Source of the DNA: Rhodothermaceae bacterium
Lineage (GTDB): Bacteria; Bacteroidota; Rhodothermia; Rhodothermales; Bin80
Direction of reading: 5' to 3'
NCBI GenBank assembly: GCA_009841335.1
Contig: VXLY01000095.1
Location: 1-39,935, forward strand
Length of the DNA stretch: 39,935 nucleotides
Positions 33,863 through 39,935 of the stretch are shown here, piece by piece. The position numbers and the translations under genes were made by a program. The notes under the pieces are model-generated. The model was not told where the DNA came from, ran no database searches, and saw only the letters and a list, made by a program, of their open reading frames with translations. Position 1 is the first letter of the stretch. Each line of letters begins with the position of its first letter.

Positions 33863-34180
33863 TTATTGTAATGTCAATCCAAAGATCGGCATTAAGGGCA
33901 GAATTAATACCATGACCAGCCCACTAATCAACCAGCCACGCGTTGAATTTTTGTTGCCATATGATGTGGCAATCTCCACGGGCAAAGTGCTACTGTTGAT
34001 CATGGGAGTATCCAGTATGGAGTTTTCCTGTTCGGTGTCGTGTTTGAATGCAACTCGATCAGATAACGTATCACTGAAATGTTTTTCATTCTTTTTCAGG
34101 ATTACATCCAGATCAATTTTACTATCGCCGGCATCTATTTTCTTGCTAAGTTCATGACAATTTTGCAGTCGGTTGAATTG
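33863..34180 (-). pseudogene. Open frame with C-terminal membrane anchor, start lost
   Basis: 105 sense codons lie between in-frame TGA (34183-34181) and TAA (33865-33863). The sequence runs RLQNCHELSKKIDAGDSKID, LDVILKKNEKHFSDTLSDRV, then a polar stretch, and ends RGWLISGLVMVLILPLMPIF plus GLTLQ, a clear membrane helix. The composition is protein-like and the frame is long for this A/T level. But no start codon lies before an ATG at about two thirds, so either a rare start (CTG) or a frameshift after an upstream ATG (MNLARK, then stop) must be assumed. It follows directly after the thioredoxin-like gene, so it may be a decayed member of that module. Confidence 0.4.
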
Positions 34181-34208
34181 TCACAAACGATTCGCTTGAA
34201 AGGACGAG

Positions 34209-34691
34209 CTACTCGTTTCGGGTAACAACAGATAGAACCTCCTTTTCCCGATCAGCATCAAGAAGACCAATCCACACATGCTCAACTCTTGCTCTATCAT
34301 TCAGAATGATAATCGTTGGAACCGAAGTTATTCCCCAATCTTGGTTGGGCAGAGCAATCAATGTATCAACAGATAGATTTTCTTTCTGAAGTATGCGTCT
34401 TTGAAGTTCAATGGATACATTTGGATTAGTACCGGCAACTACCCCAATATTTTTGCTTTTCTCTGCAATGAGTGTTCTGTAAAAGGGATAACTCTGCAGA
34501 CAATATGGGCAGGTAGGAGTCAATACAATCAACACTAATCTATCTTGGTCCGCTTGAAAATATTCTAACATAGCCGGAAGAGTATCCACAATGCCGTGGT
34601 TATCAGCTGACTTAGCAAAAAACGTCACTTGAAGAAAAAATAGTAACGCTACTACTACCAGTGCATACATTGTCCATTCTAGATACTTCAT
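34209..34691 (-). CDS. Membrane-anchored thioredoxin-fold protein (CPYC)
   Basis: 160 residues from ATG 34691 (MKYLEWTMYALVVVALLFFL); 16 more codons upstream are not needed. One N-terminal membrane helix tethers a periplasmic thioredoxin-like domain. It has strand RLVLIVLTPTCPYCLQSYPF with the redox pair C-P-Y-C, RILQKENLSVDTLIALPNQ, the cis-proline loop ITSVPTIIILN and a final helix. CPYC resembles disulfide oxidoreductases of the DsbA/glutaredoxin type more than reductases of the CGPC type. In other Bacteroidota similar proteins sit near propeller lipoproteins. Here it follows propeller copy 5 and the cysteine-rich peptide, so it could make or shuffle the peptide's disulfides (inference). 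Confidence 0.78.
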   Translation of the reverse strand: MKYLEWTMYALVVVALLFFLQVTFFAKSADNHGIVDTLPAMLEYFQADQDRLVLIVLTPTCPYCLQSYPFYRTLIAEKSKNIGVVAGTNPNVSIELQRRILQKENLSVDTLIALPNQDWGITSVPTIIILNDRARVEHVWIGLLDADREKEVLSVVTRNE

Positions 34692-34831
34692 TGTAATTTC
34701 TCTAAAATCTACCCTAAAACGGCATTTCGCCTGGACCAAAATCCTGAAGTGTCTTTTGCACGGGTGTCTTTGTGGGGTAAGGTATAAACATTTCTTTCGT
34801 AAAAGACCTGTACCCCCACCTCATCCTTGAC

Positions 34832-35878
34832 TTAAGAAGGTCTTTTTATTGAATGGACAATAACAGTGGCATCACGGGTTGGCTGCCATATTCGATCATT
34901 TGTTATAAATGACGGGTAGTAATCCAATCCTAATCTAAAGGAATACTTGTACTCGCTCGACCCAGCGTCATATACATCAACAATTAGATCTTCTGAATCG
35001 CTTGCAGACTGAAGCAACAATTCGTCTCCCACGACACTTATTATGACACTATTCTCGAAATCGCCTTCAATCCTATAGTTCTCAATTCCATTCATCACAT
35101 ATCGTACAAGCTGGGGCTCTTCAAACTTGTCAAAGGTCATTGTCTTCTTTGCCCGAACGAGGTTACCATTCACATCATAAACCATAATTACAGGAAAGCG
35201 AAGAGGAACATAGATCATCCAGTCTTTATACGCTTCTATCATCCCAGCTGCCACCAAATGAGAAACGAAACGGTTACCTTCCACTAATTCTCCAAATTCA
35301 ACCGATCTATCCCTGAAATTAGATTCAAAGGCTAGTTTATTAAACGCTCGGACAAAGTACTCTATGCCTGTATATGTTATGGCGTGCCGGTAAGGAGCCT
35401 CCTGCCTGTCAAATACTCTTGAATCTATAAAACTCCCTGTCGCCTTTGAGAAAGAAGAAATTCTCGCGTTGTTGGAATCTGTTACATAAATGAGCGAATC
35501 AGATGCTACTTCAACATCATCTATGTTTAAAAATTCGCCGGGGGCAGAACCAGCACCACTTCCATAGGACATGATATAATTGCCCTTAGAATCAAACCGC
35601 AAAATCTGATACGCCCCGTAGTCGACAACATACATATCTCCGTTGGTGTCCGGTATGAGATACTGGGGGTCGTACAGCATAATCTCTTCATCCCCAGGCA
35701 ACTCAAACATCCTACTCACAGAAACATTTTCCCAAACCCTTTCCCTTGTTTGTTGCTCCTCAGCTTTTTCTAAAAACAAAAAATCCCCGAAGGTATCCTC
35801 GTCTTCGCTACTACTGCAGGACAAAACAAAAAAGCAGATGAGGACAGTGTACCTACCGTCCATTAAGGCCATGCCCAC
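34832..35878 (-). CDS. Six-bladed beta-propeller lipoprotein, copy 5
   Basis: 348 codons from GTG 35878, or 346 and 343 from ATGs at 35872 and 35863. The signal DGRYTVLICFFVLSC ends in lipobox VLSC. The mature protein shows the propeller series: NGDMYVVDYGAYQILRFDSK, YGSGAGSAPGEFLNIDDVEV, DSLIYVTDSNNARISSF, WMIYVPLRFPVIMVYDVNGN and a final DATVIVHSIKRPS. The GSAPGEF turn and Y-x-x-D-Y-G-A/D strand match copy 2 nearly residue by residue. It lies between the cysteine-rich peptide gene (93 bp upstream) and the thioredoxin-like gene (140 bp downstream), all on one strand: the most complete module in the window. Confidence 0.83.
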   Translation of the reverse strand: MGMALMDGRYTVLICFFVLSCSSSEDEDTFGDFLFLEKAEEQQTRERVWENVSVSRMFELPGDEEIMLYDPQYLIPDTNGDMYVVDYGAYQILRFDSKGNYIMSYGSGAGSAPGEFLNIDDVEVASDSLIYVTDSNNARISSFSKATGSFIDSRVFDRQEAPYRHAITYTGIEYFVRAFNKLAFESNFRDRSVEFGELVEGNRFVSHLVAAGMIEAYKDWMIYVPLRFPVIMVYDVNGNLVRAKKTMTFDKFEEPQLVRYVMNGIENYRIEGDFENSVIISVVGDELLLQSASDSEDLIVDVYDAGSSEYKYSFRLGLDYYPSFITNDRIWQPTRDATVIVHSIKRPS

Positions 35879-35971
35879 TTAGAACATGCTTGGATCCCTG
35901 GCAAGCAAAATGAAATAGGGAGGTCCATACACCACTGACATGGCATAGTCGCACACTTCATATTTCCCCCG

Positions 35972-36238
35972 TCACTTCCAGTCTGGAATTAAGCCTTGGG
36001 TACATTTGATGGGCCATGTTTCTTCTTCAGTACAGGGAAGATTCTCTACAAGGCAACATCGGCGAAACGCCTCACACGCCCTCCAACCGCCGTCGCAATA
36101 CATAAAGCTACATGTATGGTTGCATTTTACATCGCCTGCAGCGCTGTATGAGTTTGCATTACTGCCGAAAAATATCAGCATAGCTGCAAAAAACAGAGCG
36201 ATAAATGATCGTATCAAGGAGTTTCTTCGTTTTCGCAT
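35972..36238 (-). CDS. Small secreted cysteine-rich peptide (8 Cys)
   Basis: 88 residues from ATG 36238 (MRKRRNSLIRSFIALFFAAM); the frame could extend 37 codons further, but the basic start plus hydrophobic core LIRSFIALFFAAMLIFFGS is a signal peptide, so this start is preferred. Cleavage is likely near SNA or YSA (about residues 28-33). The mature ~55 residues carry cysteines at 39, 43, 48, 55, 61, 62, 69 and 79, an even number suited to four disulfides. Tryptophans are at 52, 75 and 87. No lipobox. No family is recognised with certainty; by size, export and location next to a propeller lipoprotein it recalls the NVEALA peptides of Bacteroides, but the NVEALA motif itself is absent. Confidence 0.7.
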   Translation of the reverse strand: MRKRRNSLIRSFIALFFAAMLIFFGSNANSYSAAGDVKCNHTCSFMYCDGGWRACEAFRRCCLVENLPCTEEETWPIKCTQGLIPDWK

Positions 36239-36349
36239 TGTAAAGTGTGTTTGTGGTTCCCCACAATATTCGCGGTGGAACCGGTTATGTATGGTATTAA
36301 GACTGGCAGCAACCCTGCCCGCAGGACGGGGATCACTTCCAGCACCCAA

Positions 36350-36798
36350 TACACTACGACTTTAAAACAGAATCTGAAAAACGGAGCCAATGGCTATGGA
36401 CAGATCCCGTGTTAATATAAGTATATCTCACATACTTATGCAAATGACTGTTATTCTTTCTCTGCTATATTAATGCACTATACTTGTTATATTACCGTTA
36501 ATTCATGTTAGATAGTCTCTTTGGGCCAAAAATCATAGTCGCTTTATCGGCTGGCGCACAGCGTGAGACCAGATGTTTCTTTCATGACCAGTTGACATGT
36601 GCAGGTCTGACATAACTCCCTTTTCCAACCACTTAACCCCAACCTCTGCACCTAACCTCGCCAAATTCCGTGGCGAAGTTGTGCTAAGCGGTTATGTTCG
36701 TGGGATCTCAGTTGAAGGGTAAGAGGACCGGTTATTGAAAACGATAACACCCAAGGCGCTTGGTGCATGATCCATGTGAGACAGATTCCAGACAGAAA
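36350..36798. other. 450-bp A/T-rich gap with an 8-bp inverted repeat (36417-36439)
   Basis: No gene is recognised. ATAAGTAT (36417-36424), 7 nt, ATACTTAT (36432-36439) is an exact dyad about 180 bp upstream of the cysteine-rich peptide gene, in a very A/T-rich setting that could hold its promoter. The right half, next to rpoN, is less A/T-rich and may be the terminator zone of rpoN, but no stem with a T-run is evident. Confidence 0.45.
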
Positions 36799-38241
36799 TC
36801 ACGATATAACGATCTCCCTGCGCAGTCGGGCAACGGGCAGGCCCAGTTGTACTCGGTATTTTGATACAGTACGCCTGGCTATTCTATATCCTTTCTCCTT
36901 TAGGATGGCTGTAATAGCCTGATCCGTCAGTGGGTCTGTCTTGTCCTCCCGTCCAATGATGCCGGAAATAATCGCTCTGACTTCCTTGTTTGACACATCA
37001 ACACCGGACGCCGTCGCGACCCCCTCGGAGAAAAAGTACTTGAGTTCGTAGACGCCAAAATCGCATTGAACATACTTTCCACTCACAACGCGACTGATCG
37101 TCGAAATGTCCATGTCGAGCCGCTGGGCAATATCCTTGAGAATAAGCGGACGCAGGTACCCCTCCCCCAAGGTGAAGAACGCTTCCTGAAAAGCGACAAT
37201 CTCACGCATGACGGAGAGCATGGTTTGGCGGCGTTGCTGGACTGCATCAATGAACCACTTTGCCGACTCAAGCTTTGAGCGGAGAAATTGCTTCGTTTTT
37301 ACATCCGATTTCTTGTTTGAGCCGGTTTGACGATCAGCGGACATCTTTTCGATCATCTCTCTATACGGTTTGGAAACCGCAAGCGTTGGAAAGTTGCCGG
37401 AGTTAAGCTGAATGACAAACGTGCCGTTAGTATTGCGCACTAGAAAATCAGGAGTCACATAGTTTTCCTGTGGTGTGAAGGTGCCCTCGCCAGGCTTGGG
37501 ATTGCACGATTGGATGAGGTCTATGGCAGATTTGAGAACGGCATCATTAATACTCAGGCGTTCTTTGATGCGTTCGTACTGTCTTCGGGCAAAGGGCTTA
37601 AACAGATTGCCGACCATCTGGAGAGCAATGCCTCGACCCGGAGTATCTTCGGGGATCAATTCCAGCTGGATCAGCAGACATTCCTGCACACTGCGTGCTG
37701 CAATTCCAGGTGGATCAAGATGCTGGATAAGGCGCAACACGCGAATCACATCTTCTTCTGTCAGTTCCTCGCGATAATTAAAGGTGATATCATCTACGAT
37801 TGAGGGAATTTCTCTTCGCAGGTAGCCATCCTCGTCAATGGACCCTATGATTTGCTCCGCGATGAGCGTATCTCGTCGATCAAGATTCAAGAACTTTTTT
37901 TGCCCACGAAGATGATCGGTCAGAGTTTCGCCTGCCGCAAGTGGGATCTCCCGGTCTACCTGGTTGTGGTCTACGCGGGCTTTGTATCCGTACAGATCGT
38001 TCGCATCCGGTAAGAGATCTTCTAGGTCAAATTCTTCGTCAGTGGTATTGTCAGCGGACTCGTCCTCCGGCCCAGGTAATATCTCGTCGGGTGATCCCTC
38101 TTCGAGCAGCGGGTTATCGACCAGTTCCTGCTGAATGCGCTGTTCCAGTGCAAGTGTTGGTAATTGCAGCAGCTGGATATACTGAATCTGCTGCGGGGAC
38201 AGTTTTTGCTGTAGCCTTAATTCTTGACTCAGGTTCAGCAT
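36799..38241 (-). CDS. rpoN: RNA polymerase sigma-54 factor
   Basis: 480 residues from ATG 38241 (MLNLSQELRLQQKLSPQQIQ); 11 extra codons upstream are not family-like. Region I is Q-rich and contacts activators (QQIQYIQLLQLPTLALEQRI, ELVDNPLLEE). An acidic region II follows (DESADNTTDEEFDLEDL). The core-binding part includes EQIIGSIDEDGYL and the DPPGIAARSVQECL segment. The -12 recognition helix-turn-helix is near LKDIAQRLDMDISTISRVVS, and the C-terminal RpoN box is RRTVSKYR. It binds -24/-12 promoters and needs enhancer-binding ATPases, none of which is in the window. It is divergent from ruvB with a 149-bp gap. Confidence 0.96.
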   Translation of the reverse strand: MLNLSQELRLQQKLSPQQIQYIQLLQLPTLALEQRIQQELVDNPLLEEGSPDEILPGPEDESADNTTDEEFDLEDLLPDANDLYGYKARVDHNQVDREIPLAAGETLTDHLRGQKKFLNLDRRDTLIAEQIIGSIDEDGYLRREIPSIVDDITFNYREELTEEDVIRVLRLIQHLDPPGIAARSVQECLLIQLELIPEDTPGRGIALQMVGNLFKPFARRQYERIKERLSINDAVLKSAIDLIQSCNPKPGEGTFTPQENYVTPDFLVRNTNGTFVIQLNSGNFPTLAVSKPYREMIEKMSADRQTGSNKKSDVKTKQFLRSKLESAKWFIDAVQQRRQTMLSVMREIVAFQEAFFTLGEGYLRPLILKDIAQRLDMDISTISRVVSGKYVQCDFGVYELKYFFSEGVATASGVDVSNKEVRAIISGIIGREDKTDPLTDQAITAILKEKGYRIARRTVSKYRVQLGLPVARLRREIVIS

Positions 38242-38390
38242 ATGCCGGGCACGCGTCCTTAGATTATGTCGCAACTACCACTGAAACGTAGAGGGCAGTT
38301 ACGGGGTTTGCAATTGTAATAGTCCAGTATCTTACGATCATACGGTGATTCGGTTAATTACCCGAGATCAACACATGTTGCATCCAGTCA

Positions 38391-39935
38391 ATGATGAAGC
38401 GCCAAAGCATAGCCGCTCCTAACCCTCAAGACAAGGACTTTGAACGTCGGCTTCGCCCGCGTAAGCTGAAGGATTTTATCGGACAGGAGAAAATCAAGAG
38501 CAATCTCAAGATTTTTATGCAGGCTGCTCTGGAGCGGAAAGAAAGCCTTGATCATGTACTCTTATCCGGCCCGCCGGGGCTGGGCAAGTGTGTGACGGCG
38601 GATACACAAATACAGACTCCCCAGGGCCGCGTGCCAATGGGGCGACTGATTCCGCCCAATCTTAGTCCTGGTGAATGCAGGGACCACACCGTAACGGTCA
38701 TCGGAGCGCTTGGCGCAGAGCGCACCTCACGTGTGTATGCCAGTGGATCCGGTCCGACAATTCGTCTCTTTACAAGCTGCGGACAATCTGTGGAGGGTAC
38801 CCCAGCACATCCCGTACTAGCAGAAGACCAGGGCTATATGACTTGGCGACCGCTCGGATCACTAGAGCTCGGAGACCGGGTTTTGACGTTACAGAAAGAA
38901 TCCGCGCAGGAGTCTGCTGAAAGCGGAGATTACAAGGATGTCCGGTTTACGAAGCAGGACTGGGCTGCCCTGGAAGCATCAAGCGGTAACAGACCAAAAG
39001 CAACGGGTGACTTCAATTGGAGTACAGTCACGCGACTAGAATCTGCGGAAGCGGAAACGTTCGATTTTGTAGTGCCAGGCTCACATTCGTTCATCGGTAA
39101 CGGATTCTGCAATCATAACACCACTCTGGGACACATTATCGCAGAGGAAATGGGGGCCTCCATTACCACTTCGTCTGGTCCAGTAGTCGATAAACCCGCG
39201 GATCTGGCAGGGATTTTGACCAAATTGAAGGAGGGGGATGTCCTTTTCATTGACGAAATGCACCGTCTATCGCCGCTGGTGGAGGAGTATCTCTATTCAG
39301 CAATGGAGGACTACTACATTGACATTGTCATTGACAGTGGCCCAAATGCGCGGAGCGTGAAGATCCCATTGCCCCGGTTTACAATGGTGGGAGCTACGAC
39401 ACGAAAGGGGTTGTTGACCGCCCCTCTGCGCAGTCGGTTTGGAATAGATTTTCGGTATGATTATTATAGCGCTGAGTTGCTTCAGGCCATTCTTAAACGT
39501 TCGGCGGGGATTCTGGGCGTTCTGATTGAAGAGGAGGGCGCGTACGAGATTGCCCGTCGAAGCAGGGGGACCCCCCGTATAGCCAATCGTTTATTGCGCC
39601 GGGCCCGTGACTTTGCACAGGTGGAGGGAGATGGCTGTATAAGTCTTAAGATGGCAGATCGCGCACTGACGGCACTGGATGTAGATACCGAAGGATTGGA
39701 CAACATGGACACGCGCATACTGCTCAGCCTTATTGACAAGTTCAATGGCGGGCCCGCTGGACTCTCAACCCTGTCCGTATCTGTCGGGGAAGAGTCGGGA
39801 ACGATTGAAGAAGTTTATGAACCTTATCTCATACAAGAGGGATATATGCAACGCACGCCGCGGGGGCGTGTAGCAACCAGAAAGGCATACAAACATTTTG
39901 GGAGAAAAGCCCCAGGTGCAATGCCAACACTATTT
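38391..39935 (+). CDS. ruvB: Holliday junction helicase RuvB interrupted in frame by an intein (3' end outside window)
   Basis: The frame opens at ATG 38391 (or the next ATG, 38394) and runs without a stop to the window edge: 515 codons, of which 177 are intein and 338 are RuvB, so only a few residues are missing. The N-extein has [40 protein letters not shown], then the intein, then [15 protein letters not shown]. Walker B is [12 protein letters not shown], sensor 1 [20 protein letters not shown], with [20 protein letters not shown] and a winged helix near the end (ending [13 protein letters not shown]). RuvB is the hexameric AAA+ motor that drives RuvA-bound branch migration. The intein splits the P-loop between Lys and Thr, so unspliced protein cannot bind ATP. 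Confidence 0.95.
   Translation, partial: MMKRQSIAAPNPQDKDFERRLRPRKLKDFIGQEKIKSNLKIFMQAALERKESLDHVLLSGPPGLGKCVTADTQIQTPQGRVPMGRLIPPNLSPGECRDHTVTVIGALGAERTSRVYASGSGPTIRLFTSCGQSVEGTPAHPVLAEDQGYMTWRPLGSLELGDRVLTLQKESAQESAESGDYKDVRFTKQDWAALEASSGNRPKATGDFNWSTVTRLESAEAETFDFVVPGSHSFIGNGFCNHNTTLGHIIAEEMGASITTSSGPVVDKPADLAGILTKLKEGDVLFIDEMHRLSPLVEEYLYSAMEDYYIDIVIDSGPNARSVKIPLPRFTMVGATTRKGLLTAPLRSRFGIDFRYDYYSAELLQAILKRSAGILGVLIEEEGAYEIARRSRGTPRIANRLLRRARDFAQVEGDGCISLKMADRALTALDVDTEGLDNMDTRILLSLIDKFNGGPAGLSTLSVSVGEESGTIEEVYEPYLIQEGYMQRTPRGRVATRKAYKHFGRKAPGAMPTLF
38589..39119 (+). other. Mini-intein (177 residues) inserted in the RuvB Walker A motif
   Basis: The insertion begins with Cys 1 ([20 protein letters not shown], block A). 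Block B is [10 protein letters not shown] with the T-x-x-H pair. Blocks F and G are [21 protein letters not shown], with the penultimate His and terminal Asn. The +1 extein residue is Thr, giving GLGK / TT after splicing. All residues needed for splicing are present. At 177 residues, with a ~80-residue polar linker between the splicing halves and no LAGLIDADG block, there is no homing endonuclease, so it is a mini-intein no longer able to move by itself. Reading frame is intact across both junctions. Confidence 0.93.

Noticed and set aside
1..39935. CRISPR array, rRNA or tRNA genes
   Set aside because: No regularly spaced repeat series and no rRNA or complete tRNA pattern was seen on reading either strand; a covariance-model scan would be needed to exclude a divergent tRNA.

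Overview
The window looks like a chromosomal segment of a Gram-negative bacterium of the Bacteroidota/Rhodothermota (FCB) group. The grounds are a type IX secretion sorting domain (as a remnant), many lipoproteins with six-bladed beta-propeller folds, a TonB-dependent receptor remnant, an outer-membrane beta-barrel, a YqgE-folE-queD-coaE housekeeping neighbourhood and a stand-alone hisE next to a long-form hisG. This is inferred from gene content only; no 16S or other marker is present.

Layout. (1) 1-4.7 kb is a scarred accessory stretch: the end of a membrane protein, an ISL3-like transposase remnant, a strong palindrome, an AbiE-type pair whose antitoxin/regulator is intact but whose toxin has decayed, a broken T9SS C-terminal domain, a lipoprotein made of two copies of one domain, and the N-terminal part of a dead IS1595-family transposase. 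(2) 4.7-23 kb is dense housekeeping sequence: yqgE, folE/queD, a HIT protein, an outer-membrane barrel protein, coaE, a PhoB/PhoR-type two-component pair, an SLC12-type cation-chloride transporter, glycogen synthase, creD, gcvP, rnc, two small PspB-like membrane proteins, and a hisE-hisG-beta-lactamase-like run. (3) 23-36.3 kb is an accessory island read almost wholly on the minus strand and visibly richer in A/T towards its far end. It carries five six-bladed beta-propeller lipoproteins, two membrane-anchored thioredoxin-fold proteins (one broken by TAATAA), two paralogous four-cysteine lipoproteins with the same cysteine spacing, one small secreted peptide with eight cysteines, a radical-SAM protein, a broken TonB receptor and another IS1595 remnant. 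(4) 36.8-39.9 kb holds rpoN and, divergently, ruvB. The ruvB Walker A motif is interrupted by a 177-residue mini-intein; the ruvB reading frame runs off the end of the window.

The most interesting system is the island. Gene order repeats as peptide - propeller lipoprotein - thioredoxin-like protein, and as propeller - four-cysteine lipoprotein. A plausible reading is an envelope pathway in which a thioredoxin-fold protein oxidises or isomerises disulfides in exported cysteine-rich polypeptides that work with the propeller lipoproteins. That function is inference; the repeated gene order and cysteine patterns are visible directly.
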